DNA of 64,000 nucleotides from Paraburkholderia sediminicola (GCF_902859805.1 NZ_CADIKC010000001.1:868001-932000); one strand, 5' to 3'; positions 1-8,571 are shown, counted from the first letter of the stretch. Translations and numbers: made by a program. Notes: generated by a model not told the origin, from the sequence alone.

Positions 1-122
1 AGAAACGACACCACGTAACACAGGAACAGAAACGGAATGATCCGCATCGAAACCTTGCGATACAGCAGATCGTCGTGCGCAACGGCGGATGCGCCCAGCG
101 CGGGGGCGAGGGATTGGCTCAT
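1..122 (-). CDS. MFS transporter, N-terminal fragment (cut by window edge)
   Basis: A reverse-strand ATG at 122 opens a frame that runs off the left edge after about 40 codons. A polar lead of roughly 20 residues is followed by YRKVSMRIIPFLFLCYVVSF, the usual entry into the first membrane helix of anion:cation symporter (phthalate/hydroxyphenylacetate permease) members of the major facilitator superfamily. It lies downstream of the MBL hydrolase, FAD monooxygenase and DUF2783 genes on the same strand, so it probably imports the substrate of that operon. The substrate cannot be told from 40 residues. Confidence 0.7.
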   Translation of the reverse strand, partial: MSQSLAPALGASAVAHDDLLYRKVSMRIIPFLFLCYVVSF

Positions 123-286
123 CGGTTTTCTCCAAACGTGAGGGTCCAACGGACCCGCGGGGGTCCGGCGTCTTGTTGCGCCGCGTTTCGGTTTTCTACT
201 GGAAAGACATGCGGCCGTATCGATGCGTCGCACGCCGTGATGAACTGCGCGTGGCTCGAACGGCCACGCACGTGCAGCGTTAATTC

Positions 287-325
287 GTTACAACTCGTCG
301 TTACAACTCGTCGTTACAGTTCGTC
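287..325. repeat. Three tandem copies of a 13-bp unit
   Basis: The unit GTTACAACTCGTC occurs at 287-299 and 300-312, and with two changes at 313-325. It sits in the 214-bp gap between the DUF2783 stop and the MFS start. No clear terminator accompanies it; it may be neutral slippage or a tandem binding site. Confidence 0.75.
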
Positions 326-336
326 GTGCCGCGTAT

Positions 337-573
337 TCAGGCAGCCAGCGAATGGGTCTGCACACCTTGCCCCGAAGCATCGGTCACGCCTTCACGTGCG
401 TGCCGCATCGCCTCGAGCAGCGTCTCGTGATCGCCGATATGGTTGGCGAGCAACAGAATCAGTTGCGCGTTAGCCGACTGACTCTGCGCATCGTCCAGAT
501 TGCGATGCATGTCGATCAACGCCTCGTAGAAATCGTCGGGGCGGGCGAGATTGGGTTGCGTGTTCAATGCCAT
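337..573 (-). CDS. DUF2783 domain protein, small
   Basis: A 78-residue cytoplasmic protein beginning MALNTQPNLARPDDFYEALI, with the acidic, helical look of DUF2783. These small proteins are repeatedly found beside FAD-dependent aromatic hydroxylases in Burkholderiaceae; their biochemical role is not established. The ATG at 573 is preferred over the adjacent GTG at 576 because GGAG lies at a suitable distance upstream. It follows the monooxygenase by about 60 nt on the same strand and is probably co-transcribed with it, perhaps as an accessory or stability factor (inference). Confidence 0.75.
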   Translation of the reverse strand: MALNTQPNLARPDDFYEALIDMHRNLDDAQSQSANAQLILLLANHIGDHETLLEAMRHAREGVTDASGQGVQTHSLAA

Positions 574-636
574 CACTGTCTCCTGCTATTTTCTTTTGCC
601 GATGTGCTGCGTTTGCCCTGCCTTCAGACCGTACCC

Positions 637-2346
637 TCAGGCCGTGCCCTCAACGCACAACGCCCGCTTCAACGCATCTTCCACAAAGCTCGCGTCGAGT
701 TGCCGACGGCGCGCACATACATGCTGGTCCGGCCGGATCAAATAGAACGTGCCGGGTTTGCCGTCGTAACGAGCGGCTGCAAGACCGTCGATGTCGTGCA
801 CCACCTTCGCACCCAAAGCTGCAGCGACCTGCACATCGCCACTTGCCACCACAACGAGCTTCAGCGGAATCGGTCCACTTCGCAATGCATCCAACGCAGC
901 TTGCGTCGCCTGATCGATACCTTCCGGGCCGCAGAACAGCACGCCCGTGAACTGCTGACCGAGTTGCTGTAACAGCCATGCCGATTGCCCGGCGGCATGA
1001 ACCGGTGCATCGACGCACGATGCGCCCGGCACCATCAGGCCTTCAAAGCTGTCGCTGTCCGCCGTATTCAGCGGGGAATCACGCAACACCGCGGGCACCG
1101 ACAAGCGACCGCTATTCGTCAACTGCCGTGCAAACGGGTGATGCCGCGCGAGCTTCAGCACAGCATCGCGGAACACGCGGCTAACCGGGCTTTTCGGCGT
1201 GATGAAATCGGTCGAACGGGTGGAGTTGCGGATGTTTTCGTCAGCGGCGAATTCGCGCTCGCTTGCATACGTATCGAGCAAAGCGTCGGCGGCTTTACCT
1301 TCGAGCACCATCGCGAGTTTCCATGCGAGGTTTTCCGCGTCCTGCACGCCGCTATTCGCGCCACGTGCGCCGAACGGCGACACGCCATGCGCGGAATCGC
1401 CCGCGAACAACACGTTGCCATGCCGGAAACGATCCATGCGCAGACACGAAAACGTATAGACGCTGACCCATTCCAGCTCGAACTTCGCATCCGGTCCAAG
1501 CAAGGCACGCACGCGCGGGATCACACGTTCCGGCGTTTTCTCCAGCACCGGATCGGCGTCCCAGCCCAACTGGAAATCGATCCGCCACACGTTATCCGGC
1601 TGACGATGCAACAGCACCGATTGATTCGGATGGAATGGTGGATCGAACCAGAACCAGCGCTCAGTCGGAAACTCCGCTTCCATCTTGACGTCGGCGATCA
1701 GAAAGCGATCTTTGAAGGTGACGCCGTGGCTGTCGAGTCCCATCAGATTGCGCATCGGACTGCGCGAGCCGTCGGCGGCCACCACATAGCGGCCGCGTAA
1801 CGGGTACTGACCATTCGGTGTGTCGACCGTCAGCGTCACACTGGCTTCAGCAGTACCGGCCGTGCCGTTCTGCTGCACGCCGACCACTTTGCTCTTCCAG
1901 CGGATCTCGAGATTCGGCATCTCCTGCGCGCGTTCGAGCAGAAAGCCTTCGACGTAGTACTGCTGCAGGTTGATGAACGCGGGCCGGTTATGACCCGCTT
2001 CAGGTTGCAGATTGAACGTGTACACCAGTTCATCTTTCAGGAACACCTTGCCGACATTCCAGCTGATGCCCTTGTCTACCATGCGCTGCCCGCAGCCGAG
2101 CCGGTCGAAGATATCGAGCGAGCGCTTCGAGAAGCAGATCGCCCGCGAACCGGTGGACAACGAACAATCGTCGTCGACCAATACGACCGGCACGCCCTGT
2201 TGCGCGATATCGATCGCGGTAGCCAGGCCCACCGGCCCCGCGCCGACCACGATCACGGGATAGGCCACCTGTTCCGCATCGCCCTGCCCGGCCTGTTCCC
2301 GGCACGGTTTATAGTCGAACGACAGCGTCTGATAGTTGATGCTCAT
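637..2346 (-). CDS. FAD-dependent monooxygenase (MhpA/PheA-type aromatic hydroxylase)
   Basis: A 569-residue class A flavoprotein monooxygenase. The FAD Rossmann motif GAGPVG is at residues 35-40, the DG motif AADGSRSP lies near 190, and the second FAD motif LFAGDSAHGVSPFGARGAN lies near 315. The C-terminal ~150 residues have the thioredoxin-like fold expected of 3-(3-hydroxyphenyl)propionate and phenol hydroxylases. Members use NAD(P)H and O2 to hydroxylate a phenolic or heteroaromatic ring in the cytoplasm. The MBL hydrolase upstream, DUF2783 and MFS genes downstream and divergent IclR regulators point to an inducible aromatic pathway. The actual substrate is not readable; MhpA is only the nearest familiar relative. 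Confidence 0.85.
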   Translation of the reverse strand: MSINYQTLSFDYKPCREQAGQGDAEQVAYPVIVVGAGPVGLATAIDIAQQGVPVVLVDDDCSLSTGSRAICFSKRSLDIFDRLGCGQRMVDKGISWNVGKVFLKDELVYTFNLQPEAGHNRPAFINLQQYYVEGFLLERAQEMPNLEIRWKSKVVGVQQNGTAGTAEASVTLTVDTPNGQYPLRGRYVVAADGSRSPMRNLMGLDSHGVTFKDRFLIADVKMEAEFPTERWFWFDPPFHPNQSVLLHRQPDNVWRIDFQLGWDADPVLEKTPERVIPRVRALLGPDAKFELEWVSVYTFSCLRMDRFRHGNVLFAGDSAHGVSPFGARGANSGVQDAENLAWKLAMVLEGKAADALLDTYASEREFAADENIRNSTRSTDFITPKSPVSRVFRDAVLKLARHHPFARQLTNSGRLSVPAVLRDSPLNTADSDSFEGLMVPGASCVDAPVHAAGQSAWLLQQLGQQFTGVLFCGPEGIDQATQAALDALRSGPIPLKLVVVASGDVQVAAALGAKVVHDIDGLAAARYDGKPGTFYLIRPDQHVCARRRQLDASFVEDALKRALCVEGTA

Positions 2347-2409
2347 CTTGTGTCTCCGTCCTTCTCCGCTCTGCTCTGCTTGACGCTTTCCGGCGTTTCT
2401 ATGCTGTTA

Positions 2410-3369
2410 TCAGGCTTGCAGCGCGTCCCACATTTCCTTGTCGCGTTGCGCCGTCCAGATACGCGGATGCGTGATGCCGCTTGCTTCGTCGAAAGCACGC
2501 GAGACGTCGAACGGTAGACAGTGCTCGTAGATAAACACGTGACCGAACTTCGGGTCCATTGCCTTGCGCGTGTGCGCCATTGCGGCCTTCAGGTCGAGCT
2601 TCTGTTCGACAGCTTCGCGGCCTTGCTGCAGCAATGTGGTGACGAAGTCTTTCGTGTAATCGAGGCCCTTGTTGACGTCTTCCGGCGTGGTCAATGCAGG
2701 ACCGCGACCCGGCACCAGCTTCTCGGCTTTCAGCGCGCGCAGCGCTTCGAGCGTGGCCGGCCATTGTTCGAGTTGAGCATCGCCGCAATAGCAGGCTGCG
2801 TCGTATTCGACCAGGTCGCCGGAGAACAACACCTTCTGCGACGGCAGCCAGACCACCGTATCGCCCTTTGTGTGGCCCGCGCCCAGATGTGCGATACGCA
2901 CTTCGAGCTTGCCAAGGAACAGCGTCATTTCTTTTTCGAACACGAGCGTCGGCCATGTCAGACCCGGCACCGTTTCGACACCCGCGAAGAGACGCGGGAA
3001 ACGTTCGATTTCCGACTTCATGTCCTGCTCGCCGCGCTCGACGATCATCTCGTACGTGCCGCGGCTCGCGATCACCTGTTGCGCGCCCTCTTCGAAATAC
3101 GCCGACGCGCCGAGCACGCGCACCGCGTGGTAGTGCGACAGCACGACGTATTTGATCGGTTTATCGGTGACGCTGCGAATCTTCGCGATGAGGTCTTGCG
3201 CCATGGCCGGCGTGGCGGTGGTGTCGACGATCAGCACGCCGTCGTCACCGATGATCACGCCCGAATTCGGATCGCCTTCAGCGGTGTACGCGTAGGCGTT
3301 CTCGGATAGCTTGGTCCACGTGACTTTCTTGACTTCCAGGTCGGCCTGGGATGCGAATGCCTTTGCCAT
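2410..3369 (-). CDS. MBL-fold metallo-hydrolase with an altered metal-binding motif
   Basis: A 319-residue metallo-beta-lactamase-fold protein and the first gene of the leftward operon, 63 nt ahead of the monooxygenase. The ATG at 3369 has GAGGGAGAC upstream; an ATG 15 nt further out lacks this spacing. The usual HxHxDH motif appears as SHYHAVRVLGAS, keeping two His but losing the Asp and third His. AGHTKGDTVVW and LFSGDLVEYD supply the later His and Asp ligands, and the last conserved GHG-type motif reads PGRGPAL. A mononuclear or remodelled site is therefore likely. Relatives next to aromatic hydroxylases may hydrolyse a ring-cleavage or lactone intermediate, which is an inference. Confidence 0.8.
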   Translation of the reverse strand: MAKAFASQADLEVKKVTWTKLSENAYAYTAEGDPNSGVIIGDDGVLIVDTTATPAMAQDLIAKIRSVTDKPIKYVVLSHYHAVRVLGASAYFEEGAQQVIASRGTYEMIVERGEQDMKSEIERFPRLFAGVETVPGLTWPTLVFEKEMTLFLGKLEVRIAHLGAGHTKGDTVVWLPSQKVLFSGDLVEYDAACYCGDAQLEQWPATLEALRALKAEKLVPGRGPALTTPEDVNKGLDYTKDFVTTLLQQGREAVEQKLDLKAAMAHTRKAMDPKFGHVFIYEHCLPFDVSRAFDEASGITHPRIWTAQRDKEMWDALQA

Positions 3370-3653
3370 GCTTGTCTCCCTCAAAAGTTGGACGTGAGGC
3401 GAGACGGCCGGCTGCGCATTCAGATTTCAGAGGCGCGGGCTGACGGTATTGGGGGTTGTCTCGCCCCGTTTTGACTCTGTGACTGCACCGGTATGTCGGG
3501 GTGAATGCATCTTATGGCCGGGCCAGTTTATTTGTCAATAGCGAAATGTATCGCTATACGCAAATCTCAGAGCGCCTAAGATAAGAACAGGAAGGCGCGG
3601 CTTTCGCGCAGGGCTTCGGCTAACATGGACCCTTTTTACGGACGAGCGCGGGT
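3370..3653. promoter_or_regulatory. Divergent control region with an IclR-type palindrome
   Basis: The 284-bp gap separates the leftward catabolic operon from the two rightward IclR genes. It contains the perfect inverted repeat ATAGCGA-N6-TCGCTAT at 3538-3557, of the size bound by IclR-family dimers. Its placement between regulator and target operon suggests the operator. Binding is inferred, not shown. Confidence 0.5.
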
Positions 3654-4511
3654 GTGAGCAAAGCAGCGAAATCGGCCACCGGCAAAGGCGCGGGCGGCAG
3701 CGAGACAACGGATGGCGGCAAGACGCAGCGCGGGATTCAGAGCGTCGAAGTGGGCGGCCGCGTATTGCTGGCGCTTGCGCAGGCGCGCAGCCCGCTGGCT
3801 TTATCCGATCTCGCCACTGCCGCGCAGATCGCGCCGGGGCAGGCGCATGCTTATCTGGTGAGCCTGTGCCGCTTAGGTCTGATCAAACGCGACGAGCTGT
3901 CGGGCCGTTATGAACCCGGTCCGCTGTCGTTGCGGCTGGGTTTGATGCACCTGGAGAACCAGCCGGCGTTTCGCGCCGCCGTTCCGCGCGTCGAGGCTCT
4001 GGCCGAGGCGATCGGGTTCAGCGTCGCGGTCTGTATTGCCGGGCCGCAAGGGCCGACCATCGTCCGCTATGAGCATGCGGGCTTTCCGTTGCATGTGAAT
4101 CTGCATGTGGGCACGGTGATGTCGCTGCCGGCGACGTCGACGGGTCGCGTGTTTTGCGCTTATCTGCCACGCGAGGCGTTGGCCGGGATGTGGGCGAACC
4201 AGTCGGGTGCTGCGAGTAGCGCGATGACGCCGCCTGATGAACGTGCCGCGTTCGAAGCGGCTTTAGATGCAATCCGTGAACGCAAGCTGGAGTGCAGCGT
4301 CGATGCGCCGAGTCCGGGCATCAGCAGTTTGAGCGCGCCGGTGCTCGATGCGGACGGTCGCTTGTGCCTCGCGCTGACCGTGATCGGCTCGACGGGCGTG
4401 ATCGACGTTGCCGCCGATGGCCCAACGGCTCGCGCGCTGCTTGCCACGGCCCATGACATCAGCGCTGAACTTGCAGCAGCGCCCTCTTTGTTAGCTTCTT
4501 CAGCATCGTGA
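3654..4511 (+). CDS. IclR family transcriptional regulator, first of a tandem pair
   Basis: 285 residues starting at a GTG. A basic/polar lead of about 25 residues is followed by a winged helix-turn-helix (roughly 27-92, from RGIQSVEVGGR through YEPGPLSLRLG) and an effector-binding domain containing HVNLHVGTVMSLPATSTGRVF. IclR proteins bind small aromatic or organic acids and repress or activate neighbouring catabolic operons. It is divergent from the MBL/monooxygenase operon and overlaps the next IclR gene by 4 nt, so the two are translationally coupled. ATGGAC at 3625 is out of frame and was not used as start. Confidence 0.9.
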   Translation: MSKAAKSATGKGAGGSETTDGGKTQRGIQSVEVGGRVLLALAQARSPLALSDLATAAQIAPGQAHAYLVSLCRLGLIKRDELSGRYEPGPLSLRLGLMHLENQPAFRAAVPRVEALAEAIGFSVAVCIAGPQGPTIVRYEHAGFPLHVNLHVGTVMSLPATSTGRVFCAYLPREALAGMWANQSGAASSAMTPPDERAAFEAALDAIRERKLECSVDAPSPGISSLSAPVLDADGRLCLALTVIGSTGVIDVAADGPTARALLATAHDISAELAAAPSLLASSAS

Positions 4512-5338
4512 CTGATTCTCTCGACCTTTCTTACGCTGCCTCGGGCGCTTCCGCCGCTTCTGCCGATGCGAAACCGCAGCGCGGTATCCAGTCGCTCGAT
4601 AGCACCGGCGAGTTGCTTGGCGCACTGGTTACGGCCGCGCGGCCGTTGAGCTTGCGCGATCTTGCTGCCGCTGCGGGCATGCCGCCGGCTAAAGCGTTTC
4701 CGCATCTGGTGAGTCTGCTCAAGATCGGTTTGCTGAATCGCGATGCTGCGGGTTGTTTTGAAGCCGGACCTTTAGCGCTGGAACTTGGTTTGATCGGCTT
4801 GCAGCGTTTGTCGCCGACGCGGGAAGCTGAGCCGGAAGTGGTCGAACTGGCGGTATCGACTGGGATGAGCGTCGCGATGGCGGTGCTTGGGCCGCTCGGC
4901 CCGACCGTCGTGCGACTGGAGGAATCGGCGCGGCCGCTGCATGTGAGCTTGCGGGTCGGCACGGTGATGTCGCTGGTGAATACAGCGATTGGGCGGGTGT
5001 TTGCCGCTTATGTTGCGGATGATGTACGTCATGGGCTGCTGGCACAGGATCATTTGCGGTTGGCGGGGGCTGACGCGGGCGAGACGAAGGCCTATGCGCA
5101 GCGGCTCGCGCAAATCCGCACGGACGGTATCGATACCGCGTTGAGCCGGCCTGTGCCGGGTATCAATACCCTGGCCGCGCCGGTGCTGGACCATACGGGA
5201 AGCATCTGTCTGGTGCTCGCGGTGATGGGGCCGAGCGGCAGCTTCGATAGCGAGCTGACGGGCGGCCCGGCGCAGACTTTGCGCGCGGCGACGCTGAGGT
5301 TGTCGCGGCGGTTTGGGTGGATGGCGGCGGCGTCTTGA
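4508..5338 (+). CDS. IclR family transcriptional regulator, second of a tandem pair
   Basis: 276 residues; its GTG start overlaps the previous stop (GTGA at 4508-4511). It has the same plan: HTH from about residue 23 (PQRGIQSLDSTGELLGALV) and an effector domain with HVSLRVGTVMSLVNTAIGRVF. The two proteins match along their whole length, including the GIQS entry and the HV-L-VGTVMSL segment, so the pair looks like a tandem duplication with later divergence. Co-translation suggests the two subunits may form heteromers or sense related ligands (inference). Confidence 0.9.
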   Translation: MTDSLDLSYAASGASAASADAKPQRGIQSLDSTGELLGALVTAARPLSLRDLAAAAGMPPAKAFPHLVSLLKIGLLNRDAAGCFEAGPLALELGLIGLQRLSPTREAEPEVVELAVSTGMSVAMAVLGPLGPTVVRLEESARPLHVSLRVGTVMSLVNTAIGRVFAAYVADDVRHGLLAQDHLRLAGADAGETKAYAQRLAQIRTDGIDTALSRPVPGINTLAAPVLDHTGSICLVLAVMGPSGSFDSELTGGPAQTLRAATLRLSRRFGWMAAAS

Positions 5339-5375
5339 AGCTGCGATGAAAATGAGCCGCGCTGTAACTATCCGA

Positions 5376-5406
5376 TTGACTCGGCCCCAAGGGCCAACTC
5401 CATGAT
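5376..5406 (+). promoter_or_regulatory. MerR-type promoter with a 19-bp spacer and central palindrome
   Basis: TTGACT at 5376-5381 and CATGAT at 5401-5406 are separated by 19 bp, longer than the usual 17. The spacer holds GGCCC-CAA-GGGCC (5383-5395), a perfect dyad. Over-long spacers with a dyad between -35 and -10 are the hallmark of promoters that MerR proteins twist into activity. The site lies 31 bp ahead of the merR-like start, so autoregulation is likely. Confidence 0.55.
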
Positions 5407-5436
5407 GTGAGTGGTCAGCAAACGAAGAGGTGACTC

Positions 5437-6474
5437 ATGCGTTGTTCCACTCCATTTTTAAGTGCTTCCGAAGCGGCGAGACAGCTCGGCGTCTCGACTA
5501 AGGCCCTGCGACTCTACGAGCAGCGAGGCCTGGTGACACCGGCACGCACAGTTTCCGGGTATCGCACCTATGGTCCCGATGAGATGAATCGTGCGGCAGA
5601 GATCGTGGCCCTGCGCGCGCTCGGTCTCAGCCTCGCCCAGGTGGCGCAAGTTTTGAAAGGTGACCCTCAGAGTCTGGAACCCGCGTTGGCAGCCCACGAA
5701 GCCACGCTTGAAGCGGAAATTCGCCAGCTCGTGGATACGATAGCCAAGGTCCGAGGGCTTCGGTCTGATCTTGCCCGAGGTCAGACTCCTGCCGATGGAG
5801 AACTGGCACGCCTGCTCAACCCTTCCTCAGAATTCACCACTGCCTTTGATCTTCCGTGGCCGTGGGGTGGCGAACGGTTCGAACTTCGCGACATCCGGCC
5901 GCTGAACTACATCATTGGGCCTTTGGGAAGCGGCAAGACACGGCTGGCGAAGTGCCTGGCTGAGAACATGCCGAATGCCGTTTTCCTGGGCCTCGAACGG
6001 ATGCAAGATGGACATGCCGAGATCGTGGCCCGCCTTGAAGCGGATGCGGCGGTCAAATTGCGAGTGGATCAAACGCTGGCGTGGCTCATTGGAGAAGGCG
6101 CAGCGGAATCGGAAGCGTTAATCGCTCTGCTCGTCGAACTGGAATCTGAAGGCCCAAGTGCCTTCGTGGTCGACATGGTAGAGCAAGGGTTGGATCAGGC
6201 GACGCAGGAAGCGCTGATCGTCCATCTTCGCCAGCGCGCCAAAGTGGGTGGACGTCCGCTGTTTCTGATGACGCGCTCGACGGCGATTTTAGATTTGGCT
6301 GCAATCGGCCCTGATGAGTCAATCCTCTTTTGCCCGGCCAATCACAGTCCGCCCACCCTCGTTGCGCCTTATCCAGGCACACCAGGATACGAAGCCGTAG
6401 CGACCTGCTTAGCCTCGCCGGAGGTTCGTGCGCGGACGGCAGGCATGATCGCCTGGCGTCCTCAAGCAGCGTAA
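5437..6474 (+). CDS. MerR-family regulator fused to a P-loop ATPase-like domain
   Basis: 345 residues. Residues 8-75 are a MerR winged helix (SASEAARQLGVSTKALRLYE, then a GYRTYGPDEMNRAAEIVALR wing), followed by a dimerisation coiled coil to about 115. Instead of a short metal- or drug-binding tail, there is a domain of about 200 residues with a Walker A motif GPLGSGKTRL near 162-171, a DMVEQGLDQ segment that could be Walker B, and a FLMTRSTAIL strand resembling ABC/AAA ATPases. The fusion suggests ATP-dependent or nucleotide-sensing control. The start has GAAGAGGTGACTC upstream. No partner gene is obvious; the downstream rpiR-type gene is on the other strand. Confidence 0.8.
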   Translation: MRCSTPFLSASEAARQLGVSTKALRLYEQRGLVTPARTVSGYRTYGPDEMNRAAEIVALRALGLSLAQVAQVLKGDPQSLEPALAAHEATLEAEIRQLVDTIAKVRGLRSDLARGQTPADGELARLLNPSSEFTTAFDLPWPWGGERFELRDIRPLNYIIGPLGSGKTRLAKCLAENMPNAVFLGLERMQDGHAEIVARLEADAAVKLRVDQTLAWLIGEGAAESEALIALLVELESEGPSAFVVDMVEQGLDQATQEALIVHLRQRAKVGGRPLFLMTRSTAILDLAAIGPDESILFCPANHSPPTLVAPYPGTPGYEAVATCLASPEVRARTAGMIAWRPQAA

Positions 6475-6531
6475 CTGTTTACGTATTCGTCGCAGGGCTC
6501 TTGAAGCGAGAAAGCGGACCATCCTTCCTGC

Positions 6532-7395
6532 TCAATCCCCCGCCGCTTCCGGCTCATGCGACGACAACCGCGCCTTCGCGTGCCGCATCTTTTCAAGCGT
6601 TTTGGGCCGCGCCTTCAGCGCGACGCCGATCGCCAGCGCATCCATGATGCACAGATGCACGAGCCGGGACACGCCTGGCGTATTCGGATCAATCGGACTC
6701 GGCACGCGCAGCAGCAGCGGAATATCGACCAACCACGCTAACCGTGAGCCCACATTCGTCAGCGCAATCGTAGTAGCGCCACGCTCCTTGGCAATCTGAA
6801 TACTTTCATTCACTTCAACGCTGCGGCCCGAATGCGAAATCGCAAACGCCACATCACCCGGTTCCATGAGGCCCGCGTAAAGCCGCTGCAAATGACCATC
6901 AGTAAACGCAGTAGCCGCAATATCCAGCCGCAAAAATCTCAAAGCCGCATCTTGCGCAACAAGTCCCGAACCCGAACCCACACCAAAGAAGAAAACCCGC
7001 CCCGCGCTCGACAAAGCCGCAATCGCACTCTCAACCACCGCCGGATCCAACGCAGCACACGCATGCGTGATCCCATCGACTGCTGCCTCGCCCACTTTGT
7101 CCATCAACGTCTGCACGTCATCGTCACGCGCAACCGCCGTCGACGCATACGGCACCCCGCCGGCCACGCTCTGCGCCAATTGCATCTTGAAGTCGCGCAG
7201 ACCATGCGCGCCGATCGCGCGGCAAAAGCGCGTGACGGAAGGCTCGGACACGTCCGCACGCTGGGCGAGCTCGGTGATGCTCGCGCGCATCGCAAAGTCG
7301 ACGTCGCTCAGCACCATCTCGGCAACCTTGCGCTCGGCGGGCCGCAGATTGGCCAGCGCGCCGCGGATGTGGGGAATCAAGTTCGGTGCGGACAC
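6532..7395 (-). CDS. MurR/RpiR family transcriptional regulator
   Basis: 287 residues: an N-terminal HTH of about 75 residues (LAQRADVSEPSVTRFCRAIG) and a C-terminal SIS sugar-phosphate domain with FFFGVGSGSGLVAQDAAL and AFAISHSGRSVEVNESIQIA. Such proteins sense a phosphosugar and control carbohydrate uptake genes. It is the last of three leftward genes after the SDR and the ABC ATPase, and is most likely the local regulator of this sugar/polyol transport locus. A TGTA-N7-TACA site in the divergent promoter at 9495-9509 fits a MurR/RpiR operator. Confidence 0.9.
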   Translation of the reverse strand: MSAPNLIPHIRGALANLRPAERKVAEMVLSDVDFAMRASITELAQRADVSEPSVTRFCRAIGAHGLRDFKMQLAQSVAGGVPYASTAVARDDDVQTLMDKVGEAAVDGITHACAALDPAVVESAIAALSSAGRVFFFGVGSGSGLVAQDAALRFLRLDIAATAFTDGHLQRLYAGLMEPGDVAFAISHSGRSVEVNESIQIAKERGATTIALTNVGSRLAWLVDIPLLLRVPSPIDPNTPGVSRLVHLCIMDALAIGVALKARPKTLEKMRHAKARLSSHEPEAAGD

Positions 7396-7488
7396 CCGGT
7401 GTTCCTTAAGGGTTAAATGAATCCGCGTCGCGTCGCAGCTTCAATCAGCTTGTTCAGCTTGAATCAGCCTCAAGCGGCAACACGCGGT

Positions 7489-8571
7489 TCAGACCAGCCT
7501 GCGTCCACTCTCCGTATCGAACAGATGAATATGCTCGGCCGGCAGACGCAGCGTAACGAGCTGACCGGGCTCGACTTTCGAGCGCTGGCGAGTCGTCACG
7601 CACCACGTGTTGCCGCCTATTTTCCCGTACAAATGGGTCTCGGCGCCAGTCGGCTCGACCACTTCGACATCCATCGTGGTGTCCGGCTTGTCAGCCATCG
7701 TTTCAATATGTTCGGGACGCACGCCAAGCGTGATTTTTCCGCCGACCAATGCCGAGGCCGGCGTGCCTTCCAGCACGATCTCGCCACCGTCTGTGAGTTT
7801 TAACGCGAAACCTTGCCCGTCCGTGCGATTGACCAACACGCCTTCCGCGAAATTCATCGACGGTGAACCGAGGAAACTCGCGACGAACAGATTCGCCGGA
7901 CGGTCGTACAGATCGAGCGGACGGCCGACCTGCTCGATCCGCCCTGCGTTCATCACGACGATGCGGTCGGCCATTGTCATCGCTTCGATCTGATCGTGCG
8001 TGACGTAGATCACCGTATTCTTCAGACGCTGATGCAGCGCCTTGATTTCCGTGCGCATCTGCACGCGCAATTTGGCGTCGAGATTGGACAGCGGTTCGTC
8101 GAACAGAAACAGCGACGGCTCGCGCACCACCGCGCGGCCCATCGCCACACGCTGACGTTGACCACCCGACAGCGCACGCGGCAAGCGATCCAGATAACTG
8201 CCGAGGTTCAGCATCTTCGCAGCGGCTTCAATCCGCGGCTTGAAACTCGCCGACGATTCCTTGCGAATCCGCGGCCCGAACGCGATGTTTTCGTAGACCG
8301 ACAGATGCGGATAAAGCGCGTAACTCTGGAACACCATCGAAATATTGCGCTGCTGCGGCGCGAGCGTATTCGCGCGCGTGCCGCCAATCATCAGATCGCC
8401 GCCGCTGATTTCTTCGAGCCCCGCCACCATGCGCATCAGCGTGCTCTTGCCGCAACCCGACGGGCCGACCAGCACGACGAACTCGCCGTCGTCGATATGA
8501 AGATCGATGCCGTGCACCACTTGCGTGTCGCCATAGCGTTTGAAGATGCCGCTTAGTTGCACTGCTGCCAT
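7489..8571 (-). CDS. Sugar ABC transporter ATP-binding protein (UgpC/MsmK-type)
   Basis: 360 residues with Walker A GPSGCGKST, ABC signature LSGGQRQRVAMGRA, Walker B FLFDEPLSNLDAKLR, the H-loop THDQIEAM and a C-terminal TOBE/OB region from about 235. This is the length and layout of CUT1 ATPases that power oligosaccharide, polyol or glycerol-3-phosphate import. Its membrane partners are the two permeases encoded rightward at 11185-12923. It sits between the SDR and RpiR genes on the opposite strand, so one intergenic region (9452-9787) probably drives both halves of the transporter. Confidence 0.93.
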   Translation of the reverse strand: MAAVQLSGIFKRYGDTQVVHGIDLHIDDGEFVVLVGPSGCGKSTLMRMVAGLEEISGGDLMIGGTRANTLAPQQRNISMVFQSYALYPHLSVYENIAFGPRIRKESSASFKPRIEAAAKMLNLGSYLDRLPRALSGGQRQRVAMGRAVVREPSLFLFDEPLSNLDAKLRVQMRTEIKALHQRLKNTVIYVTHDQIEAMTMADRIVVMNAGRIEQVGRPLDLYDRPANLFVASFLGSPSMNFAEGVLVNRTDGQGFALKLTDGGEIVLEGTPASALVGGKITLGVRPEHIETMADKPDTTMDVEVVEPTGAETHLYGKIGGNTWCVTTRQRSKVEPGQLVTLRLPAEHIHLFDTESGRRLV

